Shown piece by piece: positions 10,076-21,768 of a stretch of DNA of 64,000 nt. The number at the start of each line of letters is the position of its first letter. Position 1 is the stretch's first letter. The DNA is taken from the NCBI RefSeq assembly GCF_004011695.2, contig NC_082417.1:558001-622000 (forward strand), given 5' to 3'. The position numbers and the translations under genes are program-made. The notes beneath the pieces are model-generated. The model had not been told where the DNA came from. It saw nothing but the letters and a program-made list of their open reading frames with translations, and did not search any database. This DNA is from Ascochyta rabiei (taxonomy: Eukaryota > Ascomycota > Dothideomycetes > Pleosporales > Didymellaceae).

Positions 10076-11573
10076 AAAGAGTGTGGTTCATGTGCGGAAA
10101 ATTAGAAAGCAGGCGGCAACACCGCATGCAGTAGGCCAAGTTTCAAATCAAAGTAAAGGCAAAATTCTCGATCGAGCACATGGCAGGGATTCTCATCGTG
10201 GCTCTCTCTCACCATAGTTAGTGACGTCGAGAGCGGAGTCTGCGCACAACAAGCCAGTAATACAAGAGCAGGTCCCTAATCAAGTCGTTGGATGTGATTA
10301 GCTTGTCGGTGAGCTACTCCATGATTTAATGACCAGTAGAAGGCTGCTCGATTCTTAGCTGAGAACTAGATACAATCACCTAGCTCTTATCATACGTTTC
10401 CTGTGCCTCCGTGTCTGCGTCCACGTACGTCTCTTCATCCCCTGCAGCAGTCATTTGACCCTTATTAATTCCATTTATCGGACACATCAAGCTCGATTCT
10501 TCATGTTATAGGCTAGCACTGAGAGTCTTGCACACATATTCACCGATGTGTACCAAGCTGAGATTTTTCGTGTCGCGCTTGATCTAGAATGAAGCTGGAG
10601 TTGATGTTCAGCGTTATTCTACAAACACAGAGGACAACGCATATCGAAATAGTGGATGTAAAATACGCTCATGTAAACGCGCCGATCGAGTGTGGCGCAG
10701 CATTTGCTGTTAAGTAGTTCTTGCACCGTAAATGTAGCACCTATGGTTGGTGATGGGCTTTGAGTTGCTGCAGAGAATGTTATAAACTGGAAATCGACAT
10801 ATTAGAATTTTTGACAGATGTGAACATGTCAAATATTGAATTGCGCAATCGCAAGCTCGAACCGCGAGAGACAGCATGGTTGTCACGTTGTGTAGCACGT
10901 GAGGCTCGTCGCGAGTTGTGGCGCAGGGAGGGTGAAAGAAGTCTGCCCAGCGCGTACCTTCCGCGTGACGTCATGTTTTGTTCACAGCCTCTTGCACGGT
11001 GTTCAAACTGTCTTACAGAGATGTGGTCTTCATGTGCGTATGCATCGTGATGTCGCAATAGATCGCTGTTGTGTTTTTTCTAGCATGGCCGTCGATCGTG
11101 ACAATCGTTTATGTTTTCGCCTAGAGCTCAGGTCCTTTTCCCTCCCCTTTCCGCTTTCTCCATTTCAGACGTTCGTCCGTTCCTCCGACCGCATCTCTCG
11201 TGCGAGACCTCGTCTACCCCTTTCACAATGTTGTGCACTGGCATGCAATATAATCAGCCCATATTTTCTCCACACTTCCTCGAGCGTCAAGCTCCACCAC
11301 TGTCGGCTCGCTTGAGTCGCTGTCGATTGCTTATGCGACAGGTCGCCGATCGCATCCGGTGCATCGTATTGTCGTCTATTCTAAATTACTATGCCGGACG
11401 TGCATGCACAGAGGAAGAATCTTGCCGTGATAGCCGGCCGACTACCGTCTTAGGTCTTGGCGAGGTGTTGCGCATCAACACCTGCCACAACGATGTCGAA
11501 ATGAAACGTTGTGTCTTCAAGTGGCGAATTCGTTTTCGAAAGGTATGTCTGTCGTTTTGTCACGGCTTCCTAC
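10076..11573. other. Intergenic region, no gene supported
   Basis: Plus-strand ORFs at 10899-11315 and 11111-11668 lack any family features and overlap each other in different frames. I treat them as chance. Confidence 0.45.
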
Positions 11574-11954
11574 TCATGTTGTCTGTTCCTTCTCCTGGGC
11601 TCCGTTGCACCCTTCCCAGCCATGCAGGCAAGTATCGGCACATTCATCGTACTCGAGTGTCAGTGTGAAGGTCTCTCTGTCGACGAACTTCTTTCTGCAT
11701 TCTTCAACGCACGGGGTTGCTTCCATGAACAGCGCGCAGCAATGGCCATCTCCGATCTCTGCTGTGCAGTGGCTCTCTCGTAAGTGGACAATGACGCTTT
11801 CAATCACGCTGTCCACCGACCGTGTGAAAGCTGGGACGAGCTGGTAGAAGAAGATTGGTACGCAAATCATGAGGAGGATCGTAGCGAGGATAGTTCGAGA
11901 GCGTGATGGGGTCATACGCGGGCGACGAAGGATGTACATCTCGCTCTTAAACAT
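11574..11954 (-). CDS. Small single-pass membrane protein with Cys-rich domain
   Basis: ORF of 126 aa with an ATG start; family not recognised. A basic N-terminus (residues 1-20, RRPRMTPSRSR) precedes one membrane segment (about residues 22-41, TILATILLMICVPIFFYQLV). The rest is a roughly 85-residue domain with eight cysteines, several paired (HCC, PCVEEC, ECADTC), suggesting disulphides on the non-cytosolic side, so a type II orientation is likely. Composition is far from random for this AT-leaning region, which is why I keep it. It lies in a gene-poor stretch between the pseudogene cluster and the inverted-repeat element. It could be an effector-like or surface protein, but nothing in the sequence shows a function. 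Confidence 0.5.
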   Translation of the reverse strand: MFKSEMYILRRPRMTPSRSRTILATILLMICVPIFFYQLVPAFTRSVDSVIESVIVHLRESHCTAEIGDGHCCALFMEATPCVEECRKKFVDRETFTLTLEYDECADTCLHGWEGCNGAQEKEQTT

Positions 11955-12857
11955 CTCTGTTTGCTTGTAGGGACGGTTCCCAAGCAGATGTAGTCCGTGG
12001 GTAGTTGTTTGGGTGTCGAAGTGCGGGGAGGAAGCTTTCTGATGGTGGCGATGTGGAAAGTGTAGGGCAACGGTGCGGCTGAGCTGCGAGTCAAACTTGG
12101 AGGACGTCAGAGGTCACGAGGGTGTCTTGTAGCGGAGGGATATGTGGCCATCTTTAAGAGCACACGCGATGGCCGGTCATCGTGTGAACCACATTGGGAT
12201 TCTCGGCGGATATATGCGTAGTGCGCATCGGTCAGCAGTAAGCATACCATGTGCATGGTAAGGCGGCAGCGCTAGTACAAACCGAAGTGTGGCGCGGTAC
12301 TGTGAAGCAGCGTCAGCTCCCTGAACAAAGCTCCCCAGTCGGAACCTCGCTCTTTCAAGCCTTCGCAATCCTAGCTCGAACCAGCCCGCTTACGGGCATG
12401 CATCACACACTGTCGAAGTGCAACTCGTACTGTTGCACTGCTGTTTAGATTTAACAGGCGGATACCGTTGCAAGCTTCACGTCGAGTCGTCCTACTTGCC
12501 AACCGATGTTAGATGCATGTGGTGAGGTTCGAGCACCACCATCGTCTCAAAAATAGTGCTGCGTCGACGTTGGCGCGCACAGCCCGTCATCAAACGATTG
12601 AACATGCGCGCAGCCAGGCACTCTCTACGGCTGGTGCTTGGGGACCCGTTACTCTCCGTAGGGGCATGCTGCGACCCAGTCACAACATGCGTGAGTAAGC
12701 GACCTCGCATTCGGCGTTGAGGCACCATGAGAGCGACCGAAAATTGTACTCCGGGCGATCCGAACAAAGCACGAAATGCGGAACTGTGCGGAGATTGTAA
12801 GTAGGTTGATTCCAGACATAGTATTGGCCTTTGGTTTTAGATTTGCGCAGTAAGGTA
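11955..12857. other. Intergenic region left of the TIR element
   Basis: No gene recognised. The right end holds the TA used as target-site duplication by the element starting at 12858. Confidence 0.5.
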
Positions 12858-13631
12858 GTCCAAAACGTGTTTTATCAGTAAGCTGGCCACATCGGTATCC
12901 TGGCCACCCTACCAAAACGCGCTCAACGCGTCTCATCCCATTAACTATAATACCACACTAACAACCTGTACAGCCTCCTTAAGAAGGCAGATTAAACCTT
13001 AATATTGTATCTTTTAGAATAGACCTTCTTAGTCCCTCTGTGCCCTTGCAAGGGCTTACAATGTCCTACGATTAACTCTTCAGACGCGCCTTTAATGTCA
13101 GGACACGGCTCTGCCCACCGTGCCAAGCATCCAAAAGGTAGCAATGCTCACTCAGATAGTGAGACTGTGGCCTGAACAGTACTTATTGCCATCACAGGTC
13201 AGAGGTGGACGCACCACATGCCTAAGGCTGAGAGTCTGAGGCTAAGAGCCTGACAATATAAAGCTATACACTTTAAATTAACGCTAGTAATATAAGTATT
13301 AAAAGCGTAGACAGTATATAGCACGTAGGGGAGCTCTACAGGTTAAGGAAGCTTAGTTACCAGTCTTACAGGCTAATAATGTGGTTAAAGAGGACGCCTA
13401 GGTTAACGCTGCCCTACAACGTTAGCGAGCACTGCTAACGTGTAGCAAATGCCACGTATAAGGCTATAATAGGACTTAATATAGAGCTATCTAATCTATC
13501 TTGCTTTAAACCCTTACTTAATTTGACTGCGTGGTTGTAGAGCAATTGCACAGCTAGTAAAGCGCGTTTTGGTGGGGTGGCCAGGATACCGATGTGGCCA
13601 GCTTACTGATAGAACACGTATAGTTTTCGAC
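12858..13631. mobile_element. 774-bp non-autonomous TIR element with TA target-site duplication
   Basis: The left end (12858 to about 12922) and the reverse complement of the right end (about 13561-13631) match over some 65 bp. They share GTGTTYTATCAGTAAGCTGG and CCACATCGGTATCCTGGCC, with a few substitutions and a 4-bp indel near the tip. Both ends start GTCSAAAAC and are flanked by TA (12856-12857 and 13632-13633). A TA duplication is typical of the Tc1/mariner/Fot1 superfamily. The inside is AT-rich, has no ORF and cannot encode a transposase, so it would move only in trans. The family assignment rests on the TA alone. Confidence 0.8.
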
Positions 13632-13981
13632 TACATGGACTAGCTTAGAGCAGGAGTTTAATCTGAAACGTATGAAAACCCAGCCGCATTCAGAAAGTAT
13701 TTCGCACGACGGTGTGTGTACGCACCGTGATGATGCGGCTTGCAAATTGTATTCAATAAGGCGTCCGTGTGTAGCAGGCGCCTATGGTTGTGATGCTGAA
13801 TTGGTCTATATCTACTGTACCGAAGGTTGATTGACCAGAAAGAATAGGGTGGTGACAAACATATTATGCATTGAATTCAAACCTGGTGGGAGATGCCGCA
13901 TGCGTTGATGGTCGCAACTCAAGACCACGAGATTCTGTGTACGTGTTAGCAAGGACACATACACGTGTACGGTGGAGTGAC
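13632..13981. other. Gap between the TIR element and the zinc transporter
   Basis: Likely the 3' UTR of the ZIP gene on its right side. No other feature seen. Confidence 0.5.
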
Positions 13982-15375
13982 CTACGCAAGCATGATTCCA
14001 GCACCAGTAAACATAGCGGCGAATTGAGTGAGGGTCTTCTTAAGCTCCTCACTCTTGTTTGGTCCAGTCTCGAGCAACTCAGGAATGACCGCTACTGTGC
14101 CGACGTACAGAAACGTGCCTGCAGTGAACGGAAGGAGCATATCTCCCCACTGCAGACTGGTTCCCCATAAACCACCCCCTGGAACTTCGGCCGTAGCTGA
14201 GCTGCCACCAAGTTCTTGTACCGCGATACCGATACAGGTTCCAAGGAAGGCGCCTGCAGCAGTTACGAACTGTGCGCCCATTGCCGCCCGCTTACTGAAG
14301 CCTGACTGAATGAGTAGAGCGAAGTCACCAACCTCATGAGGGATCTCGTGAAAGAAGACGGCGACAGTAGTGGTGGCGCCAATGGTGGGCGAAGCGTAAA
14401 AGGACGAGCTGAGCGCAAGACCATCGGTGATGTTGTGAGTAAAGTCGGCGATGAGATTGAGGTAACCGCCCAGCTTTACGCTGGCATTGATTTCCTTTTC
14501 CTTCTCCTTCTCGGTCGCTACAGCAGCATCGTTCGCAGCATGCTTGCGGGCGCGCACAGTGCCCTCGGAGCCATTGGTCTCGATCCCAGTCGACTTGGCC
14601 GAAGCCTCGGCTTTTTCGTGTGAATGTCCGTGGGAGTGGTCGTGCCCACCTGCACCGCCAGTCGCAATCCTCAGAGCCTTGTCCATAGCCACAAAGGTGA
14701 CAAAACCCAGCATAATAGCGACACCTAGCAGCAGGTTCTTGTTCGGCTCGACCATGACGAACTTGACATGGTTCGGCTCATCCTCTCCCAGAAAGATCTC
14801 AGGCAGAAGATGAAATAGAGTGTCTCCCAGCAGTCCTCCAACAGCGAAAGCCACCATAACAGACAGCGAGGCAGGGTCGATGTTGGGCGGGCATAGTGCG
14901 AGGAGGAAATTGGGTGGCCCAGAGATGTAGAGTGTAGCGAGAAGAGCGTTGACAGCAGGACTGCCAGGAAAGAGCACAGCGAAGATCTGAGAGCTGAGCG
15001 ATGACGTGGTAGGGTGTGTAGCGACCTTGTGCTCGTTAAGAGCTTTGACGAGCGAGCAGTCCTGGTGAAGTCAGCTGGCTGTTGGCTGTTGGCTGTTGAG
15101 CACGCGACATCACGGTGCTCCTTGCCAACGCCTATCCACGTGCAGCCACCGCTTTGTTGTCGTGGCATTCACCACAAGAGCTTGACTGTGAAGATGTGAA
15201 GATGCGAAGTAATTGAAGAACATACCTGCAGTTGCTCCTCGATTTCATGAGCACTCAACTGCCCCACGGGCACTGCGGAGGTCTCGCCCTTGACGGCAGC
15301 TGCAGCAACATTCCATGCCAGCACCCCCAAGAAAATCGAAAGCGATAGTAGGGTCTGACTGCGACGCGACACCAT
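13982..15375 (-). CDS. YKE4: ZIP zinc transporter, KE4/Zip7-Zip13 (LZT) subfamily
   Basis: Two exons, 15375-15226 and 15061-13982 (409 aa), with a 163-bp GTATGT-AG intron. A signal peptide or first membrane segment covers residues about 8-27. A cytosolic histidine-rich loop (HDHSHGHSH, residues 112-120 of the main ORF, about 190-198 overall) binds metal. The transmembrane signatures HNITDG (about 259-264) and HEIPHEVGD (about 288-296) are diagnostic of the LZT/KE4 group. That group moves zinc out of the ER/Golgi into the cytosol; yeast Yke4 is the ER member. Six or more further hydrophobic segments fit the eight-span family. The divergent promoter shared with NOP16 has two GATAAG motifs within about 20 bp near 15480-15501. 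Confidence 0.9.
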
Positions 15376-15646
15376 GATGGACGCGTACTCGCTAGCTTAA
15401 CCACGTACAGTTGTTGGTTTCAGAGGCCTGTGTCCAGGGGTCAAGCAATGGACACATGCATCAACCGAGCGTGGAGTGCGATAAGCGGGCTACGCTAAGA
15501 TAAGAGCACTAGCGCCGCTGGACTAAATTTTTTGGGGAAGGGACGTTTTGGCGACCGAGCGGGACTGCTTTACAATCCCACCTCACAACACGACAGCACC
15601 TCACAAGCCCTTACAAGCCCTCTATAACTTACCAAACTTAAACAAG

Positions 15647-16415
15647 ATGGGTCGCGAACTCCAAAAGAAGAAGAACAAGTCGTCGCTCCCCAAGAAGCGT
15701 CAGAACGGCCCCTCCAAAAAGAAGGTTCTGAGCAACCCCATCATCGCGAAGCACTGGTAGGCATAACGAGCAGTACTCCCTATGTTTGACCTTGCTCTGA
15801 CGTACAACTAGGAACCAGAAGGAAACACTATCCCAGAACTACCGTCGTCTTGGTCTGACATCGCGCCTCAATCATGCAACGGGTGGCACAGAAAAGACAA
15901 TTGCTCTTCTCGGTCTCAACGATCCCAAGTCCTCGCGCGCCGACACTGCCGCCGACAGCACTGCAAACCGCCTGAACATCGTCTCGAAGCAGCCTACCCA
16001 AGCCGTTGAGATTGAAGAGATCGAAGTCGAGCGTGACCCAGAGACCGGCGCTATCCTGCGCGTAACAGGACAGAAGGAGCAGAAGTTCAACCCGCTTAAT
16101 GATCCATTAAACGAGCTGGAAGACAGCGAAGGTGAGGCGGAGGAGTGGAGCGGTTTTGCAATGGTACCCGAGCGCAGAGAAAACGAGGCTCAGAACCCCG
16201 TGATCAGTGAGTTGGAAGAGGCGGCAAGGAATGGTGTCAGGAAGGCGCCCAGGAAACAGAGTGAGAGGGAGGGAGAGTGGTTAGAGAGGCTGGTGAACAA
16301 GTACGGCGAAGACTATGGGAGGATGGCAAGGGACAGGAAGTTGAACCCCATGCAGCAGACGGAGTCTGACATCAAGAAGAGGGTGAAGAAGTGGAAGGCG
16401 GCACAGAGCGCTTGA
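15647..16415 (+). CDS. NOP16: Ribosome biogenesis protein Nop16
   Basis: Exons 15647-15756 and 15812-16415 (237 aa). The 55-bp intron ends CTAG and splits the Trp codon of KHW-NQKETLSQNYRRLGL. The N-terminus MGRELQKKKNKSSLPKKRQ, the invariant W-x-x-x-x-T-L-x-x-N-Y-x-x-LGL block, and the C-terminal EREGEWLERLVNKYGEDYGRM then NPMQQTESDIKKRVKKW are those of Nop16. Nop16 is a nucleolar factor of early 60S pre-ribosomes. An upstream in-frame start at 15548 would add a 33-residue leader with no family support, so the ATG at 15647 (AACAAGATGG) is chosen. The gene is divergent from the zinc transporter. Confidence 0.95.
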
Positions 16416-18147
16416 ACGGTCATTGTTTCTCGTGCATGACCTTGAGAAGAGCATGGGACCGGCGTTCAAGGTGTTTTCGCGCATTGTTAAGGGTTGGCCA
16501 GAACAGGGTGCAATTACGACCGAAATGGACAGTTTGCCATGTTAGGAAACCGGGGTAATTCGACCATACATTTCACTGTCAACCTCAGCCCTGCTGCATC
16601 ATCACATCATATGCAGGTCCACTTCAGAATAAAAATTTGAACTTACAGCTTACTCCGCAAGTTTTCCAACGAGACAATGGCATACAACCCGCAGCGATGG
16701 CCGCCTATTCCTTGCTGACATACGTTGTAGGTTTCGAAACCAGCAGCCAACAGATACAGCAGCGCAAGCGTCTTGAGATCAAATACACTACAACGTCCTT
16801 CCAGGCTTTATGAATACGTAGTCTCAGTCCCGCCCTGCGCTTTGGGTGTATTCAATGTACGACAAACTATGAGAGTGAGTGACCTGTGTCTTCTGTAAGG
16901 ATGAAGTGCAGCTGGCCAGTTCCAGCGCTTTTTGGGTCTTTCCAACGCCAGCAATCGCCCCCATCTACATACCCCATACAATGATCTCAGGTGTCCATAC
17001 CAGTGCTTGTATCAGTGATCCGGAGTTCTACACTCATCAGGCGCTATCAGAAGGGGATCCGATCGCAAAGCACAGTTCCTCGTGTCTCCGGGTCCCAGAT
17101 GCAAACCATCACATTTCAATTCATCCGGTCCGTCCGGACTAACGGCGATCTTAGGAGCGAGATGTCGCAATTCAGTTCAACTATACTCTCCGGGGGTTTC
17201 ACGGCCGGAGCAGGTCATAAGATCCTCTATATGAATGATCCTTGCCCTTTGCGCCCATCGTACACTCCTTGTGCACCCTCTGAAAGGCCACCAAGATGTC
17301 CTCGAGACTATTGGGATTGACTTGTACGCACCAGGTAATGCACAGGCTTTCTCCTCCTATGGTGTCAACCAGCATCTAACCATCTTGTAACACGGCGGGG
17401 ATTTCAATGGCTTCTTCGGTTGGCTGGAGTCCGTATGTTCATGTTAAGGCTTCGCCAAAGTTCGCCGTTTGCAACCCCATTACAGCTTGCTTGGCTCACA
17501 CACATCAACGCCTTATTACGCTTCCACAAAACGTATCGTATACACGACGAGAGATGCAACGCCGCTGTGGCAGAGTCTAACCTCTCTGTGCGCGTACTGG
17601 GCGTTTTTCGTTTTTGTTGGCGTTACAGTTTCCGTTGCATCTTCTGTGAAGCCACTTGCCTCTTCATGGCTATTCGTAGTTCTGTTCATCAAAGTGTGTG
17701 ATGGTGGGTCAGCCTCCCGGTTGTGTGATATGCGCTTGTTGTCACATGACGGCAGTGAAGTCTGACATGCGCGATCGTGCTTATTCCTTGTCGAGTACGA
17801 TCAGAACCTTGTGAGCGAAAAAGGCTGCTCTGGTGTTCTATCAGGTTCCTGGCTTTTATAGCTTGAACACTGGTGTTGCTAGTCGGCCCTGCTGGTGCTC
17901 CGAGGAATGTACGCCACAGCCCGTTTCCAGCCTCGCGGCGGCCTTCGTGTGATAACACAAGTTGATGACAGTGGGTGTCACCCGAGCGCGTTTCAATTGC
18001 AGATATCTGGCTTTGTTGTGCGAAACTACAGTCGCAAGGTCGAAAATCGAAAATACTGTTGATGCATGTACCTAGGATGTCGATGTCATCGATGGTTTCA
18101 ACGCAAGATGACATCGCCCAAGCCTCGCCAATACCGCCACTATTGGC
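16416..18147. other. Intergenic region of about 1.7 kb
   Basis: No gene recognised on either strand. ORFs of 60-140 codons here overlap one another and show no domain, signal peptide or splice structure that I trust. The right end becomes the siderophore-transporter promoter. Confidence 0.45.
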
Positions 18148-18156
18148 TTATCAGAT
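18148..18156 (-). promoter_or_regulatory. ATCWGATAA-type GATA site (distal)
   Basis: The minus strand reads ATCTGATAA, an exact match to the binding consensus of fungal iron-responsive GATA repressors (SreA/Urbs1/SRE family). It lies about 330 bp upstream of the siderophore-transporter ATG. Confidence 0.6.
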
Positions 18157-18378
18157 CGATTCTTCACACGAATCCGCAAGGTGATTTCAGACGGGTGGCC
18201 CAAAAGTAAGGTCTCTGGGGACCTCAGAGCCAGTGGTGCATCGTCACACAACATCCAGTCCTCGACTCATTGGCAAATGACGGTTTCCCGCCATGCAACT
18301 GTCCCCCTTAGCTGGGAACGCTTTGTCAAGATGGGCGTAGTGCAAACCAGCCGTGAACGGGTGAAGAACCCAGAGTTG

Positions 18379-18387
18379 ATCAGATAA
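18379..18387 (+). promoter_or_regulatory. ATCWGATAA-type GATA site (proximal)
   Basis: The plus strand reads ATCAGATAA, again an exact match to the SreA-type consensus, about 92 bp upstream of the siderophore-transporter ATG. With the distal site it makes a pair within 240 bp. Confidence 0.65.
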
Positions 18388-18478
18388 ATGCGGTCGTCGC
18401 TCAGGTCTCAGCCTTTCCGAAACCTTCATACCCTACACTATACGCTTCCTTTATAGCGCACGAGACATCTCAGCTATC

Positions 18479-20523
18479 ATGAAGATAACTATGAGACCAA
18501 GTGACAGCTATTTGAATGAGGGCGACGAGAAAGCCTATCATATCAGGCCCGCAAGTGACACCCGTTGGAGTGAAGGGACAGACAGTCGACGGAGTAGCGA
18601 AGAAGCCCAGGCTGGAGTCAAGCGCATCGAAGCTGTGAGCAAAAGCTGGACTTTGACTAGCTTGGTCATAGCCTATGTTACGTACGTGTTCATGCCCACT
18701 TGTTATTGATGTCCGGAAAGCCGATGCTGACGTCTGACTAGGCTTATGCTCATTGCGAACATCACATCTTTGGAGATTCAAGTTACCAGCAATCTTACGG
18801 CGTTCGCGACTAGTGCGTTCCAATCGCACTCGTTGGTATCAACAATCGCTGTGGTACAAGGGGTCGTTAGTGGTAAGTGCCTGAAGTCTTGCATGAACGT
18901 GTTTATATTCCACCTCGTACTAATCAGGTGCAGCTGTCATCAAGCCGCCCATGGGCAAAATCGCAGATGTGTTTGGCCGTCTTGAATCTTTCACCATCAC
19001 AATATTCCTTTACACACTCGGCTACATTCAACAAGCTGCATCAAATAACGTCCAGACCTACGCAGGCGCGCAGATTTTCTGGGCCGCAGGATTCAATGGC
19101 CTTCAGGTCTTGCAACAGATCTTCGTTGCCGACACGACGGATCTGCTCAATCGCGCCCTTTTTTCGACCATCTTCGACCTGCCTTTTCTTTGGACAACAT
19201 GGGCAGGACCCGAGCTTGCGGCGAGGATCCTCGATGGTACGAGCTGGCGTTGGGGATATGGTATATGGGCCATCATTCTTCCCGTTTTCTTTGTACCTCT
19301 CGCCGTGAGCTTATTCCTGAACCAGCGGCGCGCGAAGAAGCTCGGTCTGGACTTTCCAAGTCCCTTCAGGGGCCGAACGATCGGTGCAATCTTTAAAAAC
19401 CTCTGGTACGACTTGGATGTCTTCGGCCTCCTTCTGTTAGCGGCAGGAATCTCGCTGGTTTTACTACCACTTACGCTTGCTCCAAATGCAAGTGGGCATT
19501 GGCGGAACACCAGCATGATTGCTATGCTCGTCATAGGTGGTGTCATCTGCATCATTTTCCCTTTTTGGGAAACGAGTTCAAAGCTTGCGCCGACGGCGTT
19601 CTTCCCTCCTAATCTTTTCAAAAATAGGACAGTTGTGGCTGGTAGTGCAATTGCCTTTTTCTACTTCAGTAAGTTACGGAGTACTCAGAGTTCTTTGAGA
19701 TGCTGATGCTGTGCAGTGGCATTCTATATGAGCGTCTTTCCATACTTCTTCTCGTACCTGCTCATTGTACAGTCGAAATCGATTGTGACAGCGGGCTATA
19801 TCACACGTGTCTTCACGTTCACATCGACCATAGCATCTATCGTGGTCTCCCTGATGATCAAGTATACTGGACATTACAAGTATTTTGTTACGGCTGGAGC
19901 ATGTGTCTATATTATGGGCTTGTAAGTTTTACCCGACCATACATCAGAAATTCGGCTTAACAGTATACAGCGGGCTTATGATCGCTTATCGCACTGAAGG
20001 TGCATCGACCTGGGCTATTATCGGCACCCAAATTGCCGTCGGTATTGGCGGGGGGTTTCTCAATGTCCCAGTACAGCTTGGTGTTCAGGCATCTGCATCG
20101 CATCAGCAGGTAGCTGCTGCGACAACAGTTTGGCTTACTATCCTCGAAGTTGGTGGCGCCGTCGGTGCAGCGGTCTCCGGAGCAATCTGGAGCTCGTATG
20201 TTCCATCAAAACTTCAGCAATATCTACCACCAGATCTCGCAGCTGGTTACGCAACAATCTATGGAGACGTCACCGTTGCGTCCAACTATACGCTGTATCC
20301 CGCAGGCTCGCCTGCACGTATAGCCATCAACCAGGCTTACCAAGAAACGATGCGCTACCTGCTCATCGGCGCAATGTGTGCCGCTGTACCAATTCTGCCG
20401 CTTACCTTCTGCTTAAAGAATTACAAGCTTGATCAGATGGAGCAGCCAGTGGAAGGGCGAGTCATTGGCAGTACGCGGAAACGCGAAACGAGCCGTGGTT
20501 GGGGTCTGGGAGCGCAGATCTAG
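18479..20523 (+). CDS. Siderophore-iron transporter, MFS (Sit1/MirB type)
   Basis: Five exons (18479-18681, 18742-18872, 18934-19668, 19717-19921, 19971-20523) give 608 aa. All introns are GT-AG and 45-62 bp. A hydrophilic N-terminus of about 55 residues precedes 12-14 membrane spans. The loop after TM2, KPPMGKIADVFGR, is the MFS motif A variant of the siderophore group. Family blocks include the ITSLEIQVTSNLTAFATSAF segment and VADTTDLLNRALFS. Also present are a long last extracellular loop (YGDVTVASNYTLYP) and a C-terminal LTFCLKNYKLD. Such proteins import ferric siderophores at the plasma membrane. Two exact iron-repressor GATA sites lie upstream, so repression under iron repletion is likely. 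No siderophore synthesis gene is nearby, and substrate choice cannot be read from sequence. Confidence 0.9.
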
Positions 20524-21768
20524 CACAGCGGTTGCGACCTGAACACCAAACGGAGCTTACAGACATTCGTTTCGAACTTTGTAGTGATGCTCATTTTGGT
20601 GGCTACAAAGCCAGTCAGTTCTTGTGCATTAGCGAGTTCCACGTGTTGTGACGACTCTTGGCTCTTCACAAAGGTGTCAGTAAAAGCCTGACAGAACAGG
20701 CAGCGACGCTTTCTTGCTTCTTCACAAGCATACATAGGCAGTCCCTAGAATTTGCGTCAGAACATGAGCGGAGGCCAACGCCTTCAATACTTGAAGGCTG
20801 CAAGAAGCTGCTAAGAGCGAGCCTGAAGATGCGACGCTGAAAGGAGCGTTCACATAGGGACGAGTTGGTGAGGTTGGCAAGGCACTGTTTGAGGTACAAT
20901 CCAATCAAGCTCCCGTCACTGCCGGCAGCTGAGAGATGATGTCACAACGATGGATGCAGATTCAAGTCGTGTATTCATATTTGAAAACCATCACAAAAGA
21001 TGTTGACAGTTGTCAAGAAGATGGAAAGGCGCAAGCTTGGTCGCCATCAAAATTGGTTGCAATGCATGATCCAGGGGGCGAAAGCAAATAGATTGATGGA
21101 TGATGGAAGCAGTGACGAGATTAACAGAGCAGATGATGAGATGCCGACGCATTGGGCCTTCGGAGGCTCGCTTTGTATTGACAATTGCAGCAGATGTCAC
21201 ACTTCACTCGAAATGGAAGCGTGTCAATCGTTACGCTTCACCGGTGCTTATTCGGCGAGCTGTTACCTGATACCATAAGTCGAGACCGTTGTAGTTGCGT
21301 TCTTCTGGCCAACCGTCTCCCACCACATGCGCTTGTCCGCGTCCGCGTTTCAGACTGACAGCCTCGCCAAGCCCCTCAAGCTGTTGCTGAGACCCCGGTG
21401 ATACTTGGCTTGTGCTTAGATGGAGCCGCATTCAATCTCGAACTCGACTCGGCTCTGCCGGAGTGGAGCTCCGCGCGGCAAGCCAACTCAAGAGTGTCCC
21501 AAGCGAGTGGGACGGGCCGAGGCGGCCCAGACCATCACGACTGAGACCGTTTGTCAATTATCACTGAGCAAAAGCGACGAAAGAAGTTGGCTACCAAAGG
21601 TTGATCACATAGATTGTTATTGAATCTTTACCGCCTTGCAGATTGCAAAGCCCAGTTATGTTTTCCAAAAACTCCTTAAACCCACTGTTCGCTGAAACCG
21701 CAACGGAAACAAAAGAAAAAGCGAGCCAGCCGACGAAGAGAAAATGTACCAACTCTTCAGGGTATCGT
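20524..21768. other. Intergenic region, no gene seen
   Basis: Short overlapping ORFs only. The two flanking genes are convergent, so this is mostly 3' flanking sequence. Confidence 0.45.
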
